Below are positions 10,480-22,899 of a DNA stretch of 64,000 bases, in pieces (the first letter of the stretch is position 1; each line of letters begins with the position of its first letter). The DNA is from Anagrus nilaparvatae (lineage: Eukaryota; Arthropoda; Insecta; Hymenoptera; Mymaridae). The stretch lies in NCBI GenBank assembly GCA_022575985.1, contig JAKSXM010000142.1, forward strand, positions 558,001 through 622,000. The letters are read 5' to 3'. The notes beneath the pieces are model-generated. The model did not search any database and was not told the origin of the DNA. It saw only the letters and a program-made list of their open reading frames with translations. A program made the position numbers and the translations under genes.

Positions 10480-11395
10480 TTTATTATAACAGTTGAAAAC
10501 TTAAATCAATATGGTTCACCGGGTCAAAGAGCTCCAAAACCCTGATCTAAATGCATTTAAGTTAGTTTTAAAATTATTGCATTTTTAGACATTTTTGTTT
10601 TGCTCGCTTAAACCCATTTGAATTGGTTAAAATCCTTTATATAAACCAAGTTTTCTAATAAAAAAAGTGCTGATCAGAAGAGTAAACGGGATTTTTCTGA
10701 AAATTTTTATTTTGGACAAAATCGAAAGGGGTATGTATGGAAAATTGTCAGATTTTATTTTTTTTCAGATATTTTGTTCTTTACTATTGGAAAAGGTTTG
10801 AAACGGTTGAAAACTTAAATCAATATGGTTCACCGGGTCAGAGAGCTCAAAAAACCTGATATAAATGAATTTAAGCGAGTTTAAAGATTTTTCGATTTTT
10901 AGAAATTTTGACTTTTTTGCATAAAAACCATTTAAATTGGCTAAAATTCTTTATAAATCAAGTTTTCTAAGCAAAAAAGTGCTGATGAAATAGGGGAAAC
11001 GGATTTTTTTGAAAATTTTTATTTTCACAAAAATCGAAAGGGGTATGTATGGAAAAAAGTCAAAAATTTTTTTTTTCAAATTTTTTGTTCTATAGTACTG
11101 GAAAAGGTCTGAAACAGTTGAAAACTTAAATCATTATGGTTCACCGGGTCAGAGAGCTCAAAAAACTGATATAAATGAATTTAAGCGAGTTTAAAGATTT
11201 TTCGATTTTTAGAAATTTTGGCTTTATTTGCATAAAACCATTTTAATTGGTTAAAATCCTTTATAAACCAAGTTTTCTAATAAAAAAACTGCTGATCAGA
11301 AGGGTAAACGGGATTTTTCTGAAAATTTTTATTTTGGACAAAATCAAAAGGGGTTTATATGGAAAAATTGTCAGATTTTTTTTTCTTAAAATTTT
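10480..11395. repeat. Tandem satellite, about 312-bp monomer, three copies
   Basis: The block 'gttgaaaacttaaatca' followed by 'tatggttcaccgggtca' starts at 10492, 10806 and 11117, giving periods of about 314 and 311. Other shared parts are 'aaaccaagttttctaa', 'gctgat' and 'aatcgaaaggggtatgtatgg'. The third unit is cut short near 11395. It is non-coding. Confidence 0.9.
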
Positions 11396-11850
11396 CTAGT
11401 AAAGGTAATAATTACAAATTATAAAAATAGCGAATTGTAGTTGAGAATAGTGATTAATTAAACTTACAGCCTCTTCAAATAATTCTTCAATTCTTTGTTA
11501 AACATCTTTTCCTTTTTGGTCACGAATCAATAAATAAATACAAGCAATAATCAGGACAACTTTTTAATAATTTTTCAATTAGTAATTTTTCAATACATCC
11601 CGAACCACCAGTTATAAAAATACGTTGATCAGGATAAAATTTTTGAACTTCTGTTAGATTTGAATAAGTCATACTTTTTGTGCAATTAAAAAATTTTTTT
11701 AAGTAATAATTTTAAATAGTTAATAATAATTAAATAAAGAAATAGAAAAAATTATATAAGGGAGGGAAATGGAAAAACTTGAAATAATGGAGTATTTTAT
11801 TAAATAAATAAATGTTTTATTTCTATAGTTATTTTTTCGATATTAAAAAT
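11396..11850. other. AT-rich stretch, nothing recognised
   Basis: No gene is visible. Short frames are broken by stops. Confidence 0.5.
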
Positions 11851-11852
11851 TA

Positions 11853-12094
11853 CACTAAAAAACAAATCCGCTAGTAGCTAGCGGTATTTTTTATCTCGTC
11901 AAACGATTGCAAATTACTTAAAAGCTAAAGAAAGATCGAAAATTAAAAAAAAATGTATTTCCCGCTGACTTGGGATATGCGTATTTTTAAAAAAAGAAAA
12001 GAAAAAATTTTTTTTATATGTCTCAAGTCATTTGCAATTGTTTGCGAAGAAAGAAAAATTCCGCTATAGCTACAAGCGGAATTTTTTTCCAGTG
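11853..12094. mobile_element. TA-flanked MITE, Tc1/mariner-like
   Basis: The ends CACTAAAAAACAAATCCGC and GCGGAATTTTTTTCCAGTG are imperfect inverted repeats. Each outer edge abuts TA (11851-11852 and 12095-12096). Subterminal parts also pair ('cgattgcaaattactta' with 'caagtcatttgcaattg'). At 242 bp it is non-autonomous and encodes nothing. Confidence 0.75.
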
Positions 12095-12639
12095 TAGTTA
12101 TTATATCACAAGCCTTTTTATAGATATTACATATCAAGAATTTAAATTTTCTCATTTTATCTAGTTAAGCCAGCTTGATAATACTTGTTCCTGCATACTT
12201 ATTATTATAATCTACTATATTTTTCAAAATACATTTTTTTAATGCCAATATTTTATAATAAATTTATTCGACACAACAATTATATTTTTATTTTTTAAAG
12301 TTATAGTAATTAGCATTTTTACTTCACGCAATTGAAACATATTTTTTGAATAGAAAATTGAAAGAAAAAAAACACAACCAGTACTGGGTATAAATTTTGG
12401 AAATTTAATTATATTTTGAGGTATTTATTCAAAAATCAGAGAACCTTTTTAAAGCAAACCTCAATTCAATGAGTATTGTGACAGATTAGATAGGTATTTA
12501 GTATTTATCTTCATTTTAATATTATTTTTAATTTCACTTCTATTTAAAATTTAAAAAGCCAAAAATGCTTCAGTTTTCATGATAATTATTTTTAGTTGAA
12601 TTCATTAGTGACTTTTCAACTATAAATTATAAAAAATCG

Positions 12640-12890
12640 TTAAATTAACATGGAACATGTTCATATAGGTAGTAGTATCCGAAAAAGTCCATTAAGCAAG
12701 TCTGATTTCACCCTTAAAGGGGTGAAAAATGACGTTTTTAGGGGGTGGGGGGTAAAATAGACTTGGACAATTTTCGATTTTTTCTAAGCCACTAGATTTT
12801 TAAGGGCCTTCTAGAATACTTTAGGTTTATGGACTTAAGATAACTTCAATTTAGGGATTTTTATAAATTCGGTTCTAGGGTTTATAATAT
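12640..12890. repeat. Dispersed C-tract repeat, inverted copy
   Basis: Begins 'acatggaacatgttc', then a G-rich run near 12740-12755, then 'tttaggtttatggacttaaga' and related units, as in the other inverted copies. Confidence 0.7.
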
Positions 12891-13332
12891 CTATATTCTG
12901 ATTTATAATCTGTTAAAAGTAAACATGTGAAAAACAAACCAGTTATAAGTTTTTGTTACAAGGTAAAAAAGTGGTTATTTGCGTTTAATTATGCAAGTAT
13001 CAAGTTTAAAAAAAAAATACAAATATGTTTATCAAAAATAAAATTTATTTCAATTCTTATTTACATTCATAGATTTAATTTACATTTTTCAAATATTATA
13101 CAAATTTAAAAAAAAAAAATGATTTTATGCATTCAATCATTTAAATTCATTTAACAATATTATAGTTGTAAAAAAAATTTTGAAATTTCAAAAAAAGTTG
13201 ATTATAGTTTTTAAAATTTGATTTAAAAATTTACTTGATTCAATATATGAATATTAATAAAAAATATTAACTTAAAAATTATTTTTTTCAATAGAAAAAT
13301 ATATAGTTTGCAGATATCTTCAAAATACATTT

Positions 13333-16300
13333 TTAATTTACATTATCAGCTTGTACTACATATGGTGAATTCCAATCTCGTAAAAATACATCTTCTAATT
13401 GTTGACGAATACTGTTATTATTTTTTGAATCTGCATCTTCAAATATCATACCGATACCTAAAAGAATAAATATTCATTTAACTTTTGACTTTTGAAAAAG
13501 AAATACAATGACCAAAAAAAAAGCAAATAATGAGTAAAATATAAAATTATCTTACCTGCAGTATTTATAAAATAGTCTCCTGACCAATTACTTGTGCCGA
13601 TATAAGCTGCAGTATCTGTTACCATGTATTTATTATGATTAACTCGACCAAAAGGAATTTTATCTAATTCTGGAGTTGATGGTACAATAAAACGTTTCTG
13701 TAAAAAAAATTTTTTTTAGATTTAGTACTTACTATAAAAAATAAAAATATTTTACAAAAAGTTTCAAATTTTTGTTTAGCTGTAATAAAAAAAATTTTAT
13801 GAAATTTCTCTAAAGTTATTTAAAAACTAAGATCCTAATTATTAAGTTTTTATTAGGATTTTGAAACTTTTTGTAAATTATGGTGCATATGATGACCAAT
13901 ATAATCAACAACAATAACTAAAAATTTTTACATTAACTTACCACTTCAATTTTTACATTTGGCAACAAGTTTGTTAAATCCTCTAAAGATTTCAGGAAAT
14001 AATCTATTGTTTTTCTTGAATGCTTCCATTTTGAAATTAATAATCTTACATTAACTTTTCTTTCAATAGCTGCAGTTTTTAAAGCATTATCAATTACTGG
14101 CCAATATTTTGCATTTCGAGAATATATTAACATTGGAATATAATCCATTACTGAGATATAAACAAATCTTTTAGCATTATTTATACAGTATATCAATCCA
14201 TCGATATCTTCAGTTCTACCTTGTGGTGAAAAAGGAGGTGGTGAACTCTAAATTAAAAAAAAATATTTTATTCGAAACAAAAAGTATTTTTTATATCTTC
14301 AAAATATGATTAACTTACACCAGAAAAAGTATTGTATTTATTTCCATCAACTTCTAAAGACATTGGATTTTTGATGTTTACATTTGTAGAATAATCTTTT
14401 GGCCAAAGAGATGGAATGTTTCCCTCAGCCCCAACTAGCCAATAAGCCTAATCAAAAAAATATTATTATGTAAATACTTTTTATGATTAGATTTTTTTCT
14501 TTATTTCAGATGTATAAGCGTGAATACAAAATTAGTAAAACTAACATCAAATATCTTAGCCAAATCATGAGCAACACAGCAGCAATTATATCCAACAACG
14601 CCAAGTTCTTTAACTTGTGTTAAAGATCTCCAATCCATATTTGCAGAACCAACATAAAAATGTTTTCTATCTATAAGCCATAATTTTGTATGCAATACAC
14701 CACCGCCCAGCAATTTATTGAAATCTAAGCTTCGGACCTGTAAAGTTTAAAGAGTATTTAATTTTTAAAATAAAATAGCCATAAAACAATTTTCAAAATT
14801 TAATTGATTTATAAAATATATAAACTAACTTCTGCATTTGCATTTTCCGCTAAATATTTTGTGTCTGTATTAGGGCTTAAATGAGATGGTGCATTTTGAG
14901 CAATTTTGACTTTTATTCCTCTTTCTTTTCCAGCTGTATATAGGGCCTGAAAAACATCTTCACCTTCTTGGGCACTAGGATCTGGATAAACTTCATTTCT
15001 ATTCATAGTCCAATATAAGGATCCAATTTCTATTGTATTTTCAGCCGAATTAATTAAATTTAACCATGTCGAATATGTACTTGGATAAACAACTGTATTA
15101 TTATAATAGGGCATATTTACAGGGATAGATTCAACAAGAGAAATTTTGCAACTTAGATCACAGGAAATATTTTCAGTGTTAGATAATTCATTTGATTGAA
15201 TCATAAGAGGGAAAGTTAATAAAGTTAAAATAAATAATATAAACATAATAGGAACAACGGTAATGATATAAAAATAACGTCGCCTCCATCTATAAATTAA
15301 TTTTTCATTTTTAAAATTTCTAACTAGATTATTAATTTAAATAAATAAGATACCTTTTATATGACTGATAGTCGTAATTATTTGTAAAATCTAATCCGCA
15401 GTTTTGGTTATCAACATTTTTCAAACTTTCTTCTATACAATCATTAGATGTACAACTTTTCTGGAATTTAAAATATAAATCAATTAAATAATTATCAATT
15501 TTATATCCTCTATATATTCCAATTTTTCCGAGTTCCTAACTGAATAAAAATTATTTTCATTCCCTAAGCCCATATTATTATTCATAAGTCCTTTAACCCA
15601 AATTATAACAAGTCCCTAAACCTGGATAATTCTAAATCCCTGAACTCGTATTATGTATTTTAATTCCATAAATCGAAAATGTTCTAAGTCCTTTAACCCG
15701 AATTATTACATAAGTCCCTAAGCTCGGATTATTTTAAATCCCTAAACCACCCTAAACCTAAATTATTTTAAGTTCCATTTTACCCCCCCCCCCTTGATTT
15801 TCGGATTCCCAGGGTACCCATCCCTATTAACATGTTCCATGTTAAAATAGTTATTTGCCCCTTGTTTAGCAAATAGCTGCACAAACATCCAAAAAAACGG
15901 AATTGTACTTTTTTAAAATTTGAAAGAAACCATATGTTTAGTGCCATCTGATGATGAATAATAATATTTTACACACGTCACTATTTTGCAATTCGTTAAA
16001 TGACACCCTATTACCTTTAGCGGTGCAATAATTTGCTAGTCTAAATTTTTTTGTGCAAAATGTTCGCTAGTCGTTAGCTAGTCATTGCTAGGTCAATTAT
16101 TTGTTAACTAGTTAATTAGTTTATTAATAAATTAAGAAATAAACAAGTTGCCACGGTAGCTACAGCATGAATTTTCAATAATCGAAAACTAATAAATAAT
16201 TGCGTTTTGGGCCTTGAAATAAATTTTAAATGTTATCTTGTCGTTAGCTAGTGTAAAATTTATAATAATATTAAATATTTATTATAAATTTATTGAATAA

Positions 16301-19300
16301 ATAATATTTATTTGAAGGCTCCGCAAAGATGTCTTTAGTTTAGTAATTTTCTCACTGCGCATGATCTAAGAAAGTTACTAACTTTAAAGTAGGCGGTAAA
16401 ATGGGCACTCTTTTTCATCGACTTTTGAAAATGTCAAATTTTTTTAAAAATAAAAATTAGCATTTTTAAAAAAAAGTTAATATAATTTGTAATAAATTTT
16501 TGGAGTTTTCTGGTAGAAAAATATTTAACTTTAAGGATGATAACTACCAAGCTGGGGATAATAGAAATAAGAAACTATTACTCTCTCTTTCTCTCATATT
16601 ACTATAGAAGCGAGAACCTTGCGCGCGCATAACTATACGATAGCATTGTTAAATAAATAAAATTTTCGTTATAAACAAACCACCCTAGTCTAAAATAAAT
16701 TGAATAATTATATTCTACGATATGTTTTTTATATGTTATAATTTTTTCATCAAAAACTATACGCAAAAAGTATTAAAATTTTCTGTTACAAAATGCCTTC
16801 CCATAAGAATCACGTGTATAAGATGCTCGGAGAACCAAAATTATTTTTAATTATTTAATAATGAAGGAGTCACCCTAGGATCTTATAATTTTAAATTTGT
16901 ATTTTTTAATATGATTTCTTGTTACATACCAACTTTCATTAAAATCTATACGCAAACAAAAAAGGTGAGCAACATCCTTAAGGGGAGAATTCCATTTTGA
17001 ACAAAATTTTTTCGAGTTTTTTTTTTCATGAATGGTTTTAATTTATCTTTAAGAATATATACTTTAAAAAAATTAGCATTGTTTAGAGGAAAACTGGAAG
17101 CCCGATTTTCGAATTTTTACCTCAAAATGTTCTTTTTTGAGCAATTTTAGCCTGGGATTTTAAACATTCATAAAAATTTTTTTTGTTCAACTTCGGGTTT
17201 CCCTCGACTTAGGCATCAAAATTAAACCTATTTTTATTTATTTTTAAGATGATCCAAAATGGATAGTTGACTATTTCATTTTTTATCTAGTCATAATTAT
17301 AATTGTTCTTTTTTTGTATTTTTAAAGCAAAAACTTCGAAAAAATTTCAGGAAAAAAATTGAAAAAATTGAATAAAAAAAATATTGTTAGCATTTTACTC
17401 CAGTCAAATCACAGTTTTGGATGTATGCAAAAAGGGAATTTTTTATTTATTGCTTTTTAGGAGTCGTTTTTGATAATTTAAGGGTGGAACGCTCATTTCT
17501 CAAATAAAATTATCCCGAAATTCATGATCAGCTACTCAAAAAACCTATAACCAATTCTGATTGTAGCCCACGGTTGACTAGATACAATTTTAAATAAAAT
17601 TTTAAGGTATCTCCAAAATTCTCCTAGAGGTCCTAAAAAAAAAAACAGAAAAAATCCATTCCACGCTTTTTTTGTCTAAAATAGTGCTATCTCGTTAAAT
17701 GGATTCAGATCCATGTTAGAACACCAGACAAAAATTATGATTGTAAAAGTTTTTTTTTTACCTGGACTATACAAAAAAAAATTTTTTCTTTTTTTCGACA
17801 AAGGATTTTAACACGTTTATGTCAAAAACCGCGTTTTTTTGTATCTGAGCTACCCCAAGTTTTCAAAATAATTTTTTTGGTAAATAAAATTTTATTAAGT
17901 TATATGAAAAAATCTAAATAATTTCCAGGGAAAACCCACTCCAGAAGAAAAAAAAACTTTTCTTTTTACGATGAAATTTAGCCAAATTATCGTCAAGTGA
18001 TTAAAATTCTATTGAAATAAGCCTGTTTCTGAACTTGAAATATGCATTACTAGCTTGATTTTCATCGTAAAATAATAATTTTTTTTTAATACCGATTAAT
18101 TTTTTCCAAAGTATTCATTTCTTCAAGAAAGAAATAATTTTTCAAAATGAATACGCAGGGAAAAAGTAAACGATTAAAAACATTTAGTATTTTACCAATC
18201 AAGCAATTAATGCATATTTTAAGTTCAGAAACATACTTTTTTCAATATCTTTTTTAAGACAACTTTGAGTAAAATCTTTAATTGACGATAACTTGGCTAA
18301 ATTTCATCGTAAAAAGAAAAATTTTGTTTTCTTCTGGAGTAGTTTTTTCCTGGGAATTATAGATTTTTTCATCCAATTTTTAAAATTTTATTTACCAAAA
18401 AAGTTTTTTTTTTAAATTTGGGGTAGCTCAGATACGAAAAACGCGGTTTTTCACATAATAGTGGAAAAATCTTTTTGGCACCCAACGCCGATTTCATGTT
18501 CACGTATTTCAGTTGGAGCAAATTTCACCATGGCAAACATAGTTGTAAGTCGATTTGAAAAATTAAATCCGTTAAAAATGAAACCGGAAATGGCCCAAAA
18601 AGAAACAAATTTTTTTTTATACTCCAGGTAAAAAGAAAACTTTTTCCAAATATTTATCATATGTAAATAAAAAATGCATGTGGTTGTGGGATAATTAAGT
18701 CTTTTTAAATCCTTAAAATTTAAAAATCTTAACAAAAAAAAACAATTTTTAAGCATCAGAAATTTTTTGCCAAAATTAATATTTTTCAAACATTTTGGCG
18801 AAAACGTCAATCCAAGAACCCCTTTGAGATTAAAAAATTTTTTTATTCACACTGTAAAAAGTAACTCTCTTAAATTAACAAAAATAATTGTATATTAATA
18901 GTATAGTATATATGTTACACCCCGTCCGTGTAATTGACCAATTCATGAAATGGTCAACTTTTTGACCAATTCATGAAATGGTCAAGTCCCTTGCCCAATT
19001 CATGAATTGGTCAAAAATATTCAATTTTTTTACACTAGTTGGTCAATAATTTTGGAATGAATAAAAATAACATTTATGTACACAGGAGTCATTATTATAT
19101 TTTTTAATTTTAATAATTTTAATAATTAAAAATACATATTAATAAAAAATATATTACAAGTCTAAATTAAAAATAATTTTTAAGTAAAAAATTTCTAATA
19201 AAAATATATAGTTAGAAAATTAATATTTTTCAGTATATTCTCATTTAAAATAAATAACAAAATATTAAAAATTGTTTCAAAATATTAACCAGAACTATAC

Positions 19301-22300
19301 AATATTTGTATTGAAGTCAAAATTACAAAATTAATACAAATTAGTTTAATGATTGGCGCAACTTTTATTGCTATGACAAGATGAGTTACATTTTATTTTT
19401 AAAACACTAGTTTTGCGCGTCGCGCGCAAAATTATTTAAAACTATATCAACCTTAATTATTTTCTTAAATACCAAAATTTATTCTTACTTTAATTTTTTT
19501 ATTCATATCAACTACTCGACGTACTATAACTAACCTCAAAAATAATAAAAATATAATATAAACAATAAAACAGTTAATTTTAACCTATTAACAATGAAAT
19601 TTATATGAGCCAATCAGAATGACTCTTTAGCTATAACAATGTACATAGTTACTGTTGCGATCAACATGCCCTTTTTAAAAAAGGATTTACATCTTTGATG
19701 GACTCAAAACAGTTTCTTTCCAACCATGTTGTATTATTCCTGTGAATGGCGCCCGATTCACAATGCCCTAAAACTCCAAGTACCGCAGTCAAAAATAATT
19801 AATAAAAATTATTAAAAATATTAGTATGAAAACCGAAAAAAATCGTAAATTTACTAAATTGAAAATATTAACAAAAAAATTCGAGTATTCTCGATTTTTT
19901 TTGTAAATTCTGGATTTGTTGTTGTTGTGAATTTACGAAAAAAGTTGTAAACTGCGACAACTATTTTTCATCAATTTACAACTATTTTTTCATCTGCATC
20001 ATCTTTTTTGTTGCTCCCTTGATTAGAAATTTACTATTTTTTGCGTATTTACGTGAGCATCTGCTTATGTGTGTACTTGTATAAAAATGTGACTTTTTAT
20101 TTCGTAATCAATTAAAATTTAAAAATTTTTATAAAGCTATCTTATAAACCTCCATTTAACACATTCGTTGTTCCGTGGACGGAATGCGCCCATTATTTTA
20201 GAGATTTTGGTACGAATTCACCCATGATATAGTTGCTGAAAATTATGAAAAATATCTGCATAATTATTTGATTTCTACAGGTAGTTTTGGCTTAATAAGT
20301 TATATTTATATATCTACTATAGTATATTATGAATACTTATAATGTGTATAATTAATAATTTAATTAACACTTTTTTTAAATAAATCCAAACAATACTTCC
20401 AAAATCACGAAAATAAAATCTAACTTAGTAATCACAGCTGCGTCTAAAAAGTAGACTCATAAATTTTTTTTTTTAATACTAAAAAAAATATTTATACATA
20501 TGATAAAGCAATTAAAATAATACTACTATTAATATTTGTACCAATGTATATTATATAGTATATCCCTTTTCTGGTCAATTTCAAGTACAATTTTATTACT
20601 TCACAACATATATCAAAATCTATTTCTGAGAACCAGCACATATAAATTTCACTATATTTTTTCAAACATCCGCCATATGACAAATAAAATTAAAAAAAAA
20701 ATCTTGAAACAATTTCTATATTTACTATAAACATTAAATTTTTCATCATAATCCGTGTAAAATAATTTTTTTTTGTTATTGCTAATATTCCTAAATCTTG
20801 GACCCTGATTACAAAAAAATAAGAAATATAAAATTAATTATAAAAATAACACCCATTGAAAACTCCAAAGCTTAAAATGAAACTAAAAGTGGCCCAAAAA
20901 TAAGAAATAATTTTTGGTATAGTCCAGGTAAAAAATAAACTTTTTTTCAACCATATGAGCCTAAAATAGTGCAATCTCGTTATAAAAAAAGTACATCCAT
21001 TATAAAATAAAAAATTTTTGTCTCTTATTTTAAGATGGATCTGAATCCATTTAACGAGATAGCACTATTTTAGACAAAAAAAGCGTGAAACGGATTTTTT
21101 CTGTTTTTTTTTTAGGACCTCTAGGAGAATTTTGGAGATACCTAAAAATTTTATTTAAAATTGTATCTAGTCAACCGTGGGCTACAATCAGAATTGGTTA
21201 TAGTTTTTTTGAGTAGCTGATCATGAATTTCGGGATAATTTTATTTGAGAAATGAGCGTTCCACCCTTAAATTATCAAAAACAACTCTTAAAAAGCAATA
21301 AATAAAAAATTCCCTTTTTGCATACATCCAAAACTGTGATTTGACTGGAGTAAAATGCTAACAATATTTTTTTTATTCAATTTTTTCAATTTTTTTCCTG
21401 AAATTTTATCGAAGTTTTTGCTTTAAAAATACAAAAAAAGAACAATTATAATTATGACTATATAAAAATGAAATAGTCAACTATCCATTTTGGATCATCT
21501 TAAAAATAAATAAAAATAGGTTTAATTTTGATGCCTAAGTCGAGGGAAACCCGAAGTTGAACAAAAAAAATTTTTATGAATGTTTAAAATCCCAGGCTAA
21601 AATTGCTCAAAAAAGAACATTTTGAGGTAAAAATTCGAAAATCGGGCTTCCAGTTTTCCTCTAAACAATGCTAATTTTTTTAAAGTATATATTCTTAAAG
21701 ATAAATTAAAACCATTCATGAAAAAAAAAAACTCGAAAAAATTTTGTTCAAAATGGAATTCTCCCCTTAAAGTTAAATATTTTTCTACCAGAAAACTCCA
21801 AAAATTTATTACAAATTATATTAACTTTTTTTTAAAAATGCTAATTTTTATTTTTAAAAAAATTTGACATTTTCAAAAGTCGATGAAAAAGAGTGCCCAT
21901 TTTACCGCCTACTTTAAAGTTAATAACTTTCTTAGATCATGCGCAGTGAGAAAATTACTAAACTAAAGACATCTTTGCGGAGCTTTCAAATAAATATTAT
22001 TTATTCAATAAATTTATAATAAATATTTAATATTATTATAAATTTTACACTAGCTAACGACAAGATAACATTTAAAATTTATTTCAAGGCCCAAAACGCA
22101 ATTACTTATTAGTTTTTGATGATTGAAAATTCATGCTGTAGCTACCGTGGCAACTTGTTTATTTCTTAATTTATTAATAAACTAATTAACTAGCTAACAA
22201 ATAATTGACCTAGCAATGACTAGCTAACGACTAGCGAACATTTTGCACAAAAAAATTTAGACTAGCAAATTATTGCACCGCTAAAGGTAATAGGGTTTAA

Positions 22301-22623
22301 ATGACTGTATGTTGGTAAGACTTATTGGTAATCAAAATTCAGTAATAAAAATAACAATAAAAATATAAACAAACGTATATGAAAAACATATGATCGATAT
22401 ATTGAAAATATAGTGAACCGCATGATAAAAATTAATATTAAACTACATTTGACCAATGTAAATATTTATTTTTTATTTACCAAAGTAATCCAAGACATAA
22501 AAAGGCAAGAAATTAATAAACTGATATTAGTGCAAATTTAAAAAATTTTAAATAAAATCGACTTACCTTTTCGTTTCCATTTTTATTCATACTGCTACTT
22601 TTTAATACATCTAATTTAGTCAT
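13333..22623 (-). CDS. PLD3/PLD4-like phospholipase D family protein
   Basis: Eight exons: 22623-22567, 15460-15354, 15289-14830, 14737-14546, 14447-14319, 14247-13942, 13697-13556 and 13457-13333, giving 505 residues. A short cytoplasmic segment with YKRWRRR precedes a membrane anchor (about residues 59-82), so this is a type II lysosomal/ER protein. Both HKD motifs are complete: HTKLWLID (H224, K226, D231) with [19 protein letters not shown], and HNKYMVTD (H438, K440, D445) with IGTSNWSG. The C-terminus keeps FLRDWNSPY. The PLD3/4 family acts as acid 5' exonucleases on single-stranded nucleic acids and in lysosomal lipid metabolism. Length and order match vertebrate PLD3. Intron 1 (15461-22566) holds the foldback transposon. 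All splice junctions are GT..AG and in frame. Confidence 0.92.
15520..15850. repeat. Dispersed C-tract repeat inside PLD3-like intron 1
   Basis: Many copies of an 'aagtccctaaacc..attatt' unit of about 25-40 bp are followed by an 11-C run, 'gattttcggattccc' and 'aacatgttccatgtt'. It is the most complete copy in this orientation. Confidence 0.75.
15996..16004. repeat. Left 9-bp target duplication of the foldback element
   Basis: TTAAATGAC, repeated exactly at 22297-22305. Confidence 0.9.
16535..16977. mobile_element. TTAA-flanked MITE nested in the foldback left arm
   Basis: The right arm of the foldback lacks this block and has a single TTAA at the matching point. In the left arm, TTAA stands on both sides (16531-16534 and 16978-16981). 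The ends are GGATG and CATCC, with weak inverted similarity inside. This is a clean insertion with a TTAA target duplication. Its ends do not match the usual CCC start of piggyBac. It encodes nothing. Confidence 0.85.
17815..18465. repeat. Inner palindrome of the foldback element
   Basis: 17815-18070 (with 'aaaaaccgcgttttt', 'gtatctgagctacccca' and 'actccagaagaaaa') is repeated inverted at 18465-18190. The spacer is about 120 bp. The arms are more diverged than the outer arms. Confidence 0.8.
18852..19013. repeat. Partial CACTGTAAAAAG element plus three 'gaccaattcatgaa' units
   Basis: CACTGTAAAAAGTAACTCTC at about 18852 matches the end of the MITEs at 34305 and 36690. Its partner end is not found, but similar inner sequence occurs near 19820-19990. 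At about 18935, 18963 and 18993 lie three near-palindromic units of the type accaattcatgaaatggtca. Confidence 0.6.
22297..22305. repeat. Right 9-bp target duplication of the foldback element
   Basis: TTAAATGAC, identical to 15996-16004. Confidence 0.9.
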
Positions 22624-22899
22624 TTTCTTAAATTTTTATTAACTTCAAAATAAAATATTTATAACTTTTATTCAAACGTAAACAGTCTGTTCCAAGTTTG
22701 CAAAACTAAAATTGTAATTGATAATGTAGAGAACTATATACTTAAATTACCAAGGAAAATGTTTCAAATCGCTGGCTCCCTCTACAAACCTTAATTATAC
22801 ATTTTTCAATATTTGCAAATTTTCATGGGTTCATATAATTTTATACCGTAAAATACATGTGTATAGAAATATTTGTACGTATTGTGTATAAATGCCCAT

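Larger units (their letters stand above)
16005..22296. mobile_element. 6.3-kb foldback (long inverted repeat) transposon
   Basis: The ends are ACCCTATTACCTTTAGCGG and its complement, with a perfect 9-bp duplication outside. The left arm (16005 to about 17775, less the insert at 16535-16977) pairs with the right arm (about 20915-22296), giving roughly 1.3-1.4 kb of near-identical inverted sequence. The centre holds a second palindrome (17815-18465), direct copies of arm pieces (about 18565-18640 and 20875-20950) and a partial CACTGTAAAAAG element. I see no transposase. Long arms with 9-bp duplications fit the Foldback/Mutator-like group. It sits wholly inside PLD3-like intron 1, so the pre-mRNA could form a long duplex. 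Arm similarity suggests recent insertion or gene conversion. Confidence 0.88.

Noticed and set aside
18451..18810. 119-codon minus-strand frame in the foldback centre
   Set aside because: Composition follows the AT-rich palindrome and part of it lies in an inverted-repeat arm. No transposase motif is present.
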